From Brachyhypopomus gauderio (Eukaryota > Chordata > Actinopteri > Gymnotiformes > Hypopomidae), in NCBI RefSeq assembly GCF_052324685.1, contig NC_135225.1, positions 4,540,129-4,604,128 on the forward strand: DNA of 64,000 nt, given 5' to 3'. The notes under the pieces were generated by a model, which was not told where the DNA came from, made no database searches, and saw nothing but the letters and a program-made list of their open reading frames with translations. A program made the translations under genes and the position numbers. Positions 27,101 to 64,000 of the stretch are shown piece after piece. The stretch's first letter is position 1. Each line of letters opens with the position of its first letter.

Positions 27101-27265
27101 AGAGGGGTGTTTCTAAGTGGGAACAGAGCGTGCACTGTTCCATGCTGAACACACATCCACAGACACGGTGGGACGGAGAAAGGGCAAGAAAATAGGGGCG
27201 TAAAACTCAGACACTTTTTTGTTCTGGTTGTTTAGCTGGGTGTATGGAGCATTTGGGGCCGCAAC

Positions 27266-30200
27266 ATGAAGCTCTCCTCTGTGGTGATAGTTCTCCTGAC
27301 TAGGGCCTTCTTCGGAGGTAAGCTTGTCTATTTGCCTTTTGCCCTTACGATGCACAAAGGAAAAGGTGCTTCAGAGGAACTTTTAGCGAGTACCTAGCTA
27401 AAGCTGGGTAGAGGAAAACCACAGCAGGTATGAGAAGATGCAGCAAACTTTAATGTTGGAACTTTGTGAAACTTTTGTGTAACATCAGCAGGATAAAGTC
27501 ACTTTCAAAGAGCATCTTAGTTGCGTTGATGCATTATAATGGTGTTGCTGAGACACCCTACAGCTACAATCTTTTTTTGTTTTACTAAAACCACATAAAT
27601 AAAGTCATCGAATAATATTTTTTAATTATGATATTTCTATTCCACTGAGTATACATTATAATATAATACAAAGTCCCACAGTTTCTAGGGCATTCAGAAA
27701 GTTAGCTGACAGATACCCTCAGGGGGATCCAATCAAAAATATTCCCATCATGTGTGGCATGGGGCCCATTGTTTATGATGAAATGGTGTGTTGTGGCTTT
27801 TGTATTGAAAACACTGCCATGGTTAACCAATTACAGAACTCGGTAATCGGGACCAAACACAAGTGTAACAAAGACTTCTACCAGCTGGATCCAATCTTCT
27901 TGTCACGTTTCCCGCTCTCATTTCTGGTTCAAGAAGGCACACAAATCCTTTCCACCTGTAGTTTTTACTGTCTGCATGTTGAGCCTGGCCTTACCCAGAC
28001 ATTGCGTGCCTACTGGCAACCATGGCCTAGCGATGCACCAGATTTTTTCTTTGGTTGTCATAACAATGTTCTCTGGAGTCAGAACACATGTTTCAGTATC
28101 AGTGCACATTTTTTTTTCTGTTTGTGGTTCTCAGGAACATTTTTTTCAGTCATGATAAGGTTGAAGAGTACAGTGTCTAGCTAGAGTGGTACAATAACAG
28201 AATGTCAAAATGTTTAAATATTTAAGAGAGCAACACATTCCCATGCCGGTGTGCATTTCTTAATGAAAGAAAGTTAATCTTTGCCTTTCTATAATATATT
28301 TTATTTCAATACCTCACAGACAACATTTAAAGCCAGTCTATTCTATGTCAGTACACCTAAATAAATGCTTTTGTGTCCCTTTCTGCTTTCCTCATCCCAC
28401 CTCTTCACCCAGAAGACCCGACTGAAGCCTTGAACGTTACGGTCACCCCAGGACCAGTCAGTATGTGTCTGGAAGGTGAGAACATCACCGTGTCGTGCCT
28501 GGTGTCTCAGAAGAAGAGAAGCAGCAGTGTCCTCGTCCTGCGCTGGCTCTACTTCCCTACACCCGACGATGAGCACCTGGTGGTCAAGATGAACTTCAAG
28601 AAGGCCAAATACTACGGGAACTACAGTCGTAGTTTTGCCCAGACTAAGTTCCAGCTCTGGGAGGAGGTGGAAGGGCAGATTTATCATCTGCTGATCCAGA
28701 ACGTGTCCAGGGAAGACAGAGGCAACTACACTTGCAAAGTGCAAGAGATACGCAGACACAGGAACAGGTGGAGAAGTTCCTCAAACGGAACAGGCTCCAT
28801 GGAGTTACGAGGTAACAACAGCCGTTGCTTTTATAACGCCCTTCATGAGTACAAGAACAGGTGTCAAAAGAAAACATTAAACAATCATGAAGGCTCTGCA
28901 ACCTAAGAAGTTCACGGGCACTTCAAATCTTCAGCTTGGTCCAGTGCCTCAAAACCCTTTCCAGGGAAAACTGTGGTTGTGTTGGAGAGGTGAAAATATC
29001 ATAGTCAGAAATGGTGAGGGCTAACCACACAGTAGCTGTTTCTTTCAGCCTACCAACCCTGCAGCCTAAAGAAGGACTGCAGCAGCAGATTATTCAAAAG
29101 TATTTACAAATTTTTATGGTCATACATCTGCTTTAGTTCACAGATCAAATGATAATTCAGGATTGCCAGCACCAGTATCAGGGACACCCTGCAGTAACCT
29201 TTTGCAGACAAAAGACAAAAAAAGAAGTATAAATTCCCCCATAAGGTCCTACCTCGCAGTCAGTCTGAGCGTATAAGCATTGGACGTCCACCCTCTGTGC
29301 ATATATATCATTTCTACTAGAAATGTGTTTGGGGCCAACACAAACAGACCACGAGGCCGTAAACGTGAGGAACCTCGGCATGCTGGGAGGACAGATCAGG
29401 GAAGATTGGCCTGTGTGTAACAAAAAAAAAACGTTTACTCTGGCTGCTTTAGGAATTTTCCTATGCTGTTCAGAGAGTGAGAAGGCCCATATGCTTTACA
29501 ATACCCTGGATAAACCCGCTAGCTGATGCAAGGCAATCACTAAAGCCTCATGAGATGATCAAGAATAAAAAATATGTCCAACATATTTGACCTGAATGTC
29601 ACGTAGATGGCATAATCACTCAAAAGTGAAACCTACTGTGCTTTGTAAAGCCTCCTGGAAGAAATGTCTTTTGTATACAAATGGAATCGGTACTTTTCCT
29701 CATGTTGTGCACTTCTGATTTGTAGTTTTGTGGTTCATTCATACCATGTTGCATGCAAACAGCAGAGAGCTCATGAGTTAAAGGATGTGGGTTTGCCTGT
29801 ATTATTAAATAACCACATCTACACCCTTCTCCACGAGGCCAAAACAGAGAAAACTGAATGAGAGTGTAAACAACAAAGAGGTAATAAAGAAGGAAGAGGA
29901 CGTTGTGTTTCTCCCAGGGCAGCGACAGACACACAACAACATCCACCAGCTGAGGTCCAATCCAGCTCCAGAGTTTAGACTAACCACCCTGTTGCCACCA
30001 GCTGAGTCCACTTAGTTCAGGAACAGTCGCAGCACACAAACAAATCCTGTTCCCACGGGCCACAGTGATACCTCTTTACGTCCGAGTCCACCTTTTTAAA
30101 GATTACACTCTTATTACCATTCTGCAAAGCTAGCGGAAAAACAACTTTAGCTCTGCAAAGTGGCAGACTTTAGAGAGGTTGCTCTGCAAACAGCAAATGC

Positions 30201-33200
30201 AGATCAGATGTGAGGTCGTATACCTGCTCGAATGGAGCCGGTTCTTGAAGGCAGTCTGGTCGTCAGTGGGGCTAGCGCTGGTGCTAATGAAGAGCATGTG
30301 TGCTCTGGTGATGTACAGACCCATACCAGAGCACAGGTCTGGGAAAGTGTCTCACTCTCCTACGCCGTATACTTTTTTGCTGTCTTGGCACATTAGAGTC
30401 TACTTCATTAATCACTGATTCTTATTATAATATTACATATTCTAATCTGTTCTTAGTTTTGGCTTTCACTAATGACTGCATGTAAGTAGAGAGCCTCCAG
30501 TAAAGGTTGTTGCTTCTGTGATAACAGTCTGTTTAGCAGTGAACTGAACATCTGCAGGCAATTTTCTCTGACCTCAAAGAATAATCGGATTGGAAAAGGC
30601 CAGTCGAAGTTTGATGGACAACCCACCACCACCACCACCACCAACCCTTTGAGGAATAGCCCTCTCCCTTATCCATATGACTGCTTTAACTTTTTACCAG
30701 GATCTCACAGCTAAAATGTGACATTATAAAAGTAAACCAAATGAAAAGGCGAAACTGTAATAGAATTTTGTCCCTGTGAAATTCCCTAATGCTGCCCTAA
30801 TGTGTTAATATCTATTTATTACTCCTTCTATGATGCTGATTTATGAATGGCCCATTTTCGGGGCCAAAGGCTAAGTGTGTTGTGAGACTTCTAAAGCAGC
30901 GTCCTCTGTCTCTCTAAATGTCCTTGACCCTGTCTCATTGAAGCTTCATCAAACACAGACCCTCACCAAGCCAGTATTCTATATATTATGCATGGACAAT
31001 AAAAACAACAGCAGAATGCCAACTTATGTAGTGAACCGAACAAAATATTGTTGGATACATGCATATAAAGGACATGTACAAATGTTTTGCAGTGTTCAGG
31101 ATGCATGCAGAGACATTCAGCAATGTAAAAAATATATATTCCCAAGATGCATAAATATCAAATTGTTTCAGTCTAAATGGCAGTTTGTGCTTGGATTGTG
31201 GGTTTAGCGTGTTGCGTGTGATCTGGTGTTTAAGCATGCTGGTGCACTATTCACTGCTCTGCAAATTATTATTGAAAACGTGTAGCTAAAATACTGCAGT
31301 CTGTTGTGAGAGACCCTTGTATTTTATTGCACATAGGAGGCCGCTTTAAGAGTTTAAGTCTGTAAAAATCACTTTCACTGAAGTCTGTGAGATATAACTC
31401 TCTATGTGCTTATTAACCCATTTCTCCCTTTATGATTCCAGTGCACTACACTGCAGCCTCGGAGAACACTGATAATATATGGCGCTTGTTTCAAGGTAGC
31501 GTGTGGTTTTTTAATTCAAATTAACAGGGATACAGTAAATACACAGATTATGCCGTACCAGTTTATATGTCTCCAGTATCAGAAAGTACTGCAGAGCTAC
31601 AAAAGAAAAGTTCAGATTTAACATTCCCCATAAGCAGATCTTCTCTGGCTCATTCCTTTGGCCAACCCTTCCCCATGAGTGTTCTCCACCCTCACATGAA
31701 AGCAAAGTTTCACTGCAGTACAACGGGAGTTCCTCTCCCATCCAACAATAGCACAGTGATGCAGTCAGAAATCCTAGAGTAGATTAATAATATGCAAAAA
31801 CAAAATATATCAGATTTGTTTAGACATAGTACACAGAGTTTTGCTAGAAAATACGAGTGATGCAGAAAATGTGATTTGTTTTTGTATTATGTCTTTGCTA
31901 GTGCCCCACACTGACACCACACCCCCACACTGACTCCACACCGACTCCACACCCCCACACTGACACCACAGCCTCACATTGACTCCACACCCCCACCACA
32001 CCCCCACAGGCCCACACTGACTCCACACCCCACACTGATTCCACACCCCCGCACTGATTCCACACCCCCGCACTGACACCACAGCCCCACACTGACTCCA
32101 CACCCCACACTGACTCCACACCCCACACTGACTCCTCTTTTCTTCAATGGCCTTTCAGATCTTTATCTGTGTGCAGTGCTGATCTGCTCAGTAGGTCTCC
32201 TGTGTATGCTGTTCTTCACCCTGACAATCACGTGTCAGTATATACAACGCAAGCACAGGCTAAAAGGTGACGAGCTTTCTGTTTTATGACATAAGCAGCC
32301 ACATCATCTCAGCTTAGCTTGTAAATCTGTGTAAAATTGAATAGCTATACAATTTATTTCTGTATTTGCAAATATCTAATTTTACATGAAATCACATTTG
32401 ACATTTTTTGTATCGTTCTAGCCAGCTACTATTTGGTGAAGTGTCCTGAAAGCAGGTAAGCTCTCTACACCGGGCTGGATACTTTGCTGTCTATGAGACA
32501 ATGATTTCTTGTTCTTAGATTTTGTTCCTACCTATGAATGTAGTTCAGGGGAGACAGTGACCAGTGTGGCCAGTTCCTCTCCTGGTACACACAGGAAAGA
32601 GAAACGTCTCAAAGCTCCGCCCAAAGACGTCACCCCACAACCACCACGGATCCCAGTGAAAGGTAAGAGTCTTTGGTCTGACCCTCACAGGAACAAATTG
32701 AAAGTGCTAAACTCCAGGTGTAAGAATGATTAACTCATTAAACTCTGCCCTAATGATCCTATGTCTGCTCTTTTCTTCAGTTCTACTTTACCACAATATA
32801 CACTAATTGCTTTTTATGTTATTGAATCAGTAATTTTAGAAATCACAATTAGATAATCATAAGTAATCACAAGTAGATACGTAGATAGATTTAATCAGCA
32901 GATAACTTTATCAGAGATAGTTATGTAATTGTATTAAAGGGTTTGGTTAAGATGGCTTAGATCAAATCTTGGGACACAAGTAGATGATAACAAAGTAACA
33001 TACCAAAACTTTGAACTATTCAAATGGCACATCTCGAATAGGCACAGGATACACTGAATTAGCCAATATTGATTCTAATCTTTCAGTTTTCATTGAATAT
33101 GTGTATGATAATGTAATCTCACTTGTTTGGAACATTGTGTTTCTTTTACAGCTCCCGTGCCACGTAAGCCACGTAGGACCAAACTTTTAAAAGTCCAACC

Positions 33201-34264
33201 TAGAAAATCACAAATGGTAGGAATCATTTAATTTTATTTATAACAGTCAATTTCTAGAATAATTAAGGTAATTAAGCAATTGTAATATAATTTCAGAACT
33301 GTCAAATACAATCTATTCTAGGCTGATGCTCGATTTAATAATTAATGTGGGTAATCTTGTTTCTTGGAGATTGTATAACGTTTGCATTCTAAAAACCGTC
33401 CTGTGCTTTATTTAATCTTTTTGCCAACTTAGTAATTATTTGCTAGAAATATGCAATGGGGAAATTATTATTTTTTTGATACAGCAATGTTTGCTGAATA
33501 TATTGCTATATCATTTGCCATTTATGAGACTTCTAATTGTATTTACCTTTATTGCTTTTTGAAGCTCAAGTATTTATTCAATAATCTTGATTCTCATTAC
33601 ATTACCTTATATTGAAATTAAAAACATTTTAAACATAGTGTGATACTCAACCCCATCTTACAGAATGGCTCTTTGGAATAATAATCTGACTGACCAGACT
33701 GCACTTAAATTTGATTCACATGATGCTGAAATTTATATATGAATGCTATTCACTCAGTGCATGCAACTGAGTGAAAGGGATTACAGAGAATTACAGTAAA
33801 CCGACAATTAAAGGTGTTTTTTTTAGATGTATTTAAGTACTTCTAAGAAAACCTATTTCTCAATATGACAAACTGATCAAACTGTATCACATGGAATCTG
33901 AGGTAAAACCTTTTAACGTATTCGGACACAAGAAACTTTTTTTTTTCTCCAAAGAAACCAATTCTAAAACTGGATCTGTAATTCCCTGTTGATTCAGCCA
34001 TGCATTCCTACGTTAGCGACTCCATCTTCAGACCTCTGACCACTGACGGTCTTTGGTATTCTGAAACACTGTTTTCTCTTCTCTGCCCATCCTGCCTTGC
34101 AGCCGAGGGTGGCGGACGACAGCCTGACATACGCAGAGCTGGAGCTGGTCAAACCGCTGCCCGAAGCTAAAAGCAGCAACTCGGGGAGCACACAGCTAGA
34201 AGCCAACGCACACTGCACAGGAACTGTATACGCCCAGATTCTCTTTGTAGAAAAGCAAGTGTGA
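27266..34264 (+). CDS. VSTM4: VSTM4, V-set and transmembrane domain protein (8 coding exons)
   Basis: Exons 27266-27317, 28413-28811, 31442-31495, 32159-32266, 32422-32455, 32544-32662, 33152-33216 and 34103-34264 join in phase to 330 residues. Exon 1 encodes a signal peptide (MKLSSVVIVLLTRAFFG). Exon 2 encodes one Ig V domain with cysteines in TVSCLVSQ and NYTCKVQE and several N-glycosylation sequons. Exon 4 encodes the membrane span (about residues 171-193). Exons 5-6 read KCPESSSGETVTSV, matching the human cytoplasmic tail. The last exon has two ITIM-like tyrosine motifs, LTYAEL and TVYAQI, both present in human VSTM4. Known: type I membrane protein; a cleaved peptide (peptide Lv) is reported to be active on L-type calcium channels and vessels. 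The ATG sits after GCAAC in reasonable context. The gene is convergent with WDFY4. Confidence 0.95.
28812..31441 (+). other. VSTM4: VSTM4 intron 2
   Basis: 2.6 kb of non-coding sequence. It holds a short (CCA)n tract at about 30622-30643 and no supported exon or recognised transposon. Several short frames read through it but lack codon structure or splice sites. Confidence 0.6.
31903..32131. repeat. Minisatellite (about 18-bp unit) in VSTM4 intron 3
   Basis: About 13 degenerate tandem copies of CACACTGACTCCACACCC, with variants such as CCGCACTGATTCCACACC and a longer CACACTGACACCACAGCC. The array ends 27 bp before exon 4 (32159), so it supplies part of the upstream C-rich tract of that acceptor. 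Frames reading GVWSQC repeats on the minus strand are translations of this array. Confidence 0.9.
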
Positions 34265-34567
34265 ACCCAGCTTTGAATTTTAATTATTTATGTTACCTTT
34301 TTTGATTTTTTGTATTATTTGTAGTATAGAGGTACTAGTCCAGTATCTGGCGTTTTACCTTTTTTACCTTGGCATATCAAATATTGTGCCTGTGATATAT
34401 AGGCTATATATTTTTAAAACAAGAATCATTGTACATCAAGTCTTTTATTTATATTCCCATTCGCATTCAATTACACAAGAAAGACCAAAACATCATTTCG
34501 AGCCCCCAAAACTGACTGCTGCAGTTGGCAGGCTGGTTTTTAGTACCTAAACCAAAATAACATCGTA

Positions 34568-34573
34568 AATAAA
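34568..34573 (+). terminator. Poly(A) signal of VSTM4
   Basis: AATAAA about 300 bases after the VSTM4 stop codon; the first good signal downstream on the coding strand. Confidence 0.55.
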
Positions 34574-35200
34574 AATGCAACCACCAAAGTTTACGTTGTG
34601 CCCATTTGCCGTGCTCTGTTAGAAGCTCCAAGCTGCTCCTGGAGCGCTGATGGCCTGGTGGTGGGGAAAGGTCAAACGTAAAGGGCTGTGAGGGCAGTGT
34701 GTACTGCCGCTGCTGGACAGCATGAACAAAGCCCCATGTCTCTGTTTATTCTCAGGTCTGTTATAATCCTCTCTGAGCTGAGAAGTGCGTCTTCCTCCAT
34801 TTCCCCCACATGCCTCAAAGTCAGTGACTGTGATGAACCCTCTAATGGTTACATTTATTAAAATTATACTAATTGTAATCATGCTTAATAATTAGCTTTA
34901 CAGTGCATTATAATTGGGTTAGGCTACAAGATGGTTCTGCCTAGGTGCGATAATTTATTTGATTTAATTATTCAGAAGAGCCCAAATGGTTTGACATTTA
35001 ATATCATAAAACCACTGACGTATTAAACCTGAGATAGCCATTGTCTTTTGAGAAGGTCATTTGCCTCTCTCCACGAGATAGATGATGATTATTTTCCAGT
35101 CTATTAAGCGCCTGTACTTAGCACAATTAGCCACTCACACAAAGGTTAAAGAGAGCAACCCCCCTCTTCACTGTGGCCACTGTGCGTATTAGCAAGCAGC

Positions 35201-35272
<72 letters not shown>

Positions 35273-38170
35273 ATTAGCTTTAACCACAAAGTAAACACAC
35301 ACTCCATTGACTCCGACTCCTTTCTTTACAACAATGATGACCTTGTGCTGTCCTGGGCGATTTTTCCCCCCTCCACAGGACCATGCAGAGTTTTGCAGTT
35401 TCTCTTCTGCTACAGGGTCTTTCTGACTTCTTGTTTTGCGTCTGGGCTCCAAGCAGGACCTACATGTCCTCTTTAGTTTCTCCATGCTCAAAAGCAGCAG
35501 AACAAAGCAGAGCTGAACCTCACGCACAGGGACCCACAACAGAGCAGACCACAACCTGGACAGGAGCCAGGACAGGCATGGAACTGCAGTCATCTGCATT
35601 CAGTTCTGTTTTGTTTTGAATAGCGTCGTCTTCCCAGTTCAAACCAGCTGCTAACGACATAGCATCTTTCTTTCTTTGCCTTTTTTAACGAACTAGAACT
35701 GTTGTGCGGTTCACAGGTGATTTCTAATATCAAATGAAACGTTATTTAATGCACCAACTTTGGTCTGCTGTGACATAAAACAGGTTGAACACAGCTTTCC
35801 TTATCTGCACATGCCAAGTCTACAATACCAACGAACCCGTGTTGGAGTAGTGCAGACGCAGCCTGTCTGATGTTATGTTCCCAACCTTATTCCACACAGT
35901 GGTTGAGCACCCTGCCCCCCCCCCCCCCCCACGTTTTCCTGAATGGCACAGCATTCTTAATGACAGCCATTAAGAGAATGCAATCTTGAAAGGCAGGGAG
36001 TAACGCAATAATTAACCCCGTCCTTAAGGGAGGCACTCGGAGCGTGGCCCGCTGGGAGCTCCTTCGCTCCCCAGGAACCCGGCCCCTCTCTGCCCTCTCC
36101 TGGGGCCCTGCGGAGGGAGCGGAGCATGCCTGGGGAGGCCGAGCTGGGGAATCCCAAGGCATGGCATGACCGGCCCTGGTCTCCGAGCACACAGCAACAC
36201 ATCAAGGTGTGATGGTGGGGGTGAGGGTGGGGGGTGGATGGCAGGCAACAAATGAAGCACAAAATGGTTAGATGGAGCGATTAGCTTTTACCATCACACT
36301 TAGATTCATTCAGTTAAAGTTAAATGAAATCTTACCTGCTCCCTGCGGCTTCCTGCGCTCTGTTGACATCTTAGATGTTACCTGCACAGCACAAAAGCAA
36401 CTCATGGAACAATATGATGCAAACTACTGGCAGGTTCATGTAGACTCCTATTTTTGCATGAAGTACATGTCATGTCTTAGTAAACCACTACAGTCATAGG
36501 TATGCATATTTGGGATACCTTGAACGCTTATAGTAATAAATAGACATTGTTTTTTGATGATTTTACAAAATGTGGATATGTGATGTTTATAAATGTTACT
36601 CACACAGCTTGATGTGGTGAGTTAATGATGGGCTGAGGTTGGTTGTGGTGTTGCTCAATACTTGTGGTTGTGGTTCTGAAAAAAAAGCTCTACTAGGGCT
36701 CACACAGCACAGACAGGTCGTCTCGTAGAGGCGATTAAATCCCAGACGACATAGTTTTTTTCTGAAGTTTGATGTCGCGCTGCTCACAAAACAGCACTGG
36801 CATAATGTTTACAGAAAGCATATTACTCTTGTAAAAATGCCTGTACAATTACAGTATGCATGATTCATGTGGGAGAGAAAATGCCACTTTGGATCGGTTC
36901 ACTATGAAATGAACGATTCTGGAGCTCCTGTTTGCTCAGAATCGGACGTCTTTATACTTACCAAGAAGGCATTTCACGACCAAGATGATACATTTGTTTT
37001 AGTAGTCCTGTGACTATGGTTTAAAAAACCTCATAGAACCCAGTTCAATGTAAAGAGCAGTTTACACAACACAACGAAGCATCTCTCTCGGTGAAGCAGA
37101 TTTTATTATGATCATTCTGTTTATCACCAGCTACAAAATGTGTCTCTGGTAAAAACACAGCATTACTGGACCGTTACTAAAAAGTAAACTGCAAACTAAC
37201 AATTGTCTAGTGTGTTTATTTAAGTATGATAGGGCATTTCTCTGCAAATTACTGACAAATCCCTGTATGGGTAAACAGTCAGATAAGTGGGTCAATAATT
37301 TTATGTATATGGTTAGCAAAAGGGCTTGCTAGGCATGTATGTAAACCAAATTCCAAAAGGCCAGATTCTTTTCTGGTGGCGAAACTGTCTGGAGAAGGTT
37401 TATTCAGCCCTTCTCTTCCTCCGTGGCTCCAGGAAGATCAGCAGGGCCACCATGAGCGAAGACACATCAACCCACTTTCCTCAGTTTCAATTACAGATTA
37501 CACTTCCCATACAAAAATCAGTGAGTGCACTTTCCAAGCAGTGCTGAAAAATATGAACTGTAAATGTAGGCAGCAGACCTTCCTAAGTAATGAATCCCAA
37601 GGATGCCCATCAAGTGGCATTAGGTTCTTCAAAGGGCCCTAGAACAGAACAGTGAGCAGAAGCCTGCTGCCCACGGACGGACATGCTCCCCAACAGCAGG
37701 AAGACATGGACTCATCAAACGTCACAGGAATAGAAGGATGAAAGAAAACACAACCTAAAGTTATAGGATAACGCGTGGCTGTCAGACAGCACTGAGCACC
37801 CAGCAGGACAATGTCTCAGACATAAGCATGAGCTGTCTCCTTGTCCTGGGAGACGGAGGAGGGGGAGACACACTCTGCAGAAAACTCATCTGACTGCAGA
37901 CTGAATGAAAAAAAAAATCTAAAATAAATAAGCAGTTCTCTGTTTTTGGCTCAGGCCAGAAAGCCTCACTGAGTCCAAGAAAGTATGCGTCATTGATGGA
38001 GCCCCGCGGGCTCGGTGCGGGTTTGTGGAGTTAGAAGAGGTGCGGAGAGCTGTGAGATGGGGAGGTGAGCAGGCAGCTTTGCGGGACACAGCGCCACTGA
38101 CGAGGGGCGGCAACCAGAGCCGGGCGGGGTGCTGGCCGGCCAGGACCCAGACCGAGGTTCAGGCTCACCG
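34574..38170. other. Convergent intergenic region VSTM4 / WDFY4
   Basis: Contains the WDFY4 3' untranslated region at its right end. It also has a (GA)n/(GAAA)n tract at 35203-35270 and a 16-base C run at 35915-35930. Minus-strand AATAAA candidates for WDFY4 lie at 37215-37220 and 37102-37107. No further gene is supported. Confidence 0.55.
37215..37220 (-). terminator. Candidate poly(A) signal for WDFY4
   Basis: AATAAA on the minus strand about 950 bases beyond the WDFY4 stop. A second copy is at 37102-37107. Confidence 0.25.
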
Positions 38171-63988
<25,818 letters not shown>

Positions 63989-64000
63989 CTACAGTGAGCA

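Larger units (their letters stand above)
20464..27265. other. Divergent intergenic region CEFIP / VSTM4
   Basis: 6.8 kb separates two divergently transcribed genes and should contain both promoters and probably CEFIP leader exons. I looked for FAM170B and TMEM273, which lie between these genes in human, and found no exon resembling either. Visible features are a MEF2-like site with an E-box, a 27-base C run, an AT-rich conserved-looking block, a CCCGGCC-rich patch at 25392-25445 and a (GA)n tract near VSTM4. Confidence 0.55.

Noticed and set aside
28373-28906. Stand-alone gene starting at the ATG at 28373
   Set aside because: It is VSTM4 exon 2 plus intron on both sides; the splice sites at 28413 and 28811 fit the family.
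31810-32128. Repetitive GVWSQC-type protein on the minus strand
   Set aside because: It is the translation of the intronic minisatellite.
31903-32131. Possible CRISPR array
   Set aside because: The repeats are contiguous, short and degenerate with no unique spacers, in a vertebrate intron.

Overview
This window is ordinary vertebrate nuclear DNA, almost certainly from a ray-finned (teleost-type) fish. Genes are split by GT-AG introns, microsatellites are abundant, a degenerate fish-type Tc1/mariner element is present, and the gene order matches the block on human 10q11.23. I cannot name the species. There are no bacterial operons, CRISPR arrays, tRNA or rRNA genes.

Layout, left to right. 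(1) 1-6228: DRGX, a paired-like homeobox gene on the + strand. All six coding exons were reassembled (281 residues, phases consistent), with a candidate TATA box and non-coding first exon upstream. (2) 6229-10665: convergent intergenic DNA with a (TAA)n array and a small hAT-type MITE that keeps its 8-bp target duplication. (3) 10666-20463 (-): CEFIP/C10orf71, one uninterrupted 9.8-kb coding exon of 3265 residues, more than twice the human length as I remember it. (4) 20464-27265: divergent intergenic DNA with a MEF2-like site beside an E-box and an AT-rich block that looks like a conserved non-coding element. (5) 27266-34264 (+): VSTM4, eight coding exons, 330 residues, with an Ig V domain, one membrane span and two ITIM-like tyrosine motifs. 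(6) 38171-63988 (-): the 3' 45 coding exons of WDFY4 (2064 residues with PH, BEACH and WD40 modules); the 5' part lies beyond the right edge. (7) Inside the 5.2-kb WDFY4 intron 45915-51080: a dead Tc1-like transposon, then LRRC18 (+), nested antisense to its host as in mammals.

Order and relative orientation DRGX(+) CEFIP(-) VSTM4(+) WDFY4(-) with nested LRRC18(+) equal the inverted human arrangement, so these are orthologous by synteny as well as sequence. The genes are functionally separate: sensory-neuron transcription factor, striated-muscle Z-disc protein, Ig-type membrane protein, dendritic-cell BEACH protein, and a testis-type LRR protein. Nothing suggests that they act in one pathway.

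I found no new multi-gene system. The observations most worth following are the enlarged CEFIP exon with a duplicated hydrophobic motif, a perfect paired-class homeodomain dimer site inside DRGX, an RFX X-box palindrome upstream of LRRC18, and four WDFY4 splice acceptors built on TG microsatellites. Exon ends were set by reading splice sites and phases by hand, aided by remembered mammalian proteins; no alignment was run.
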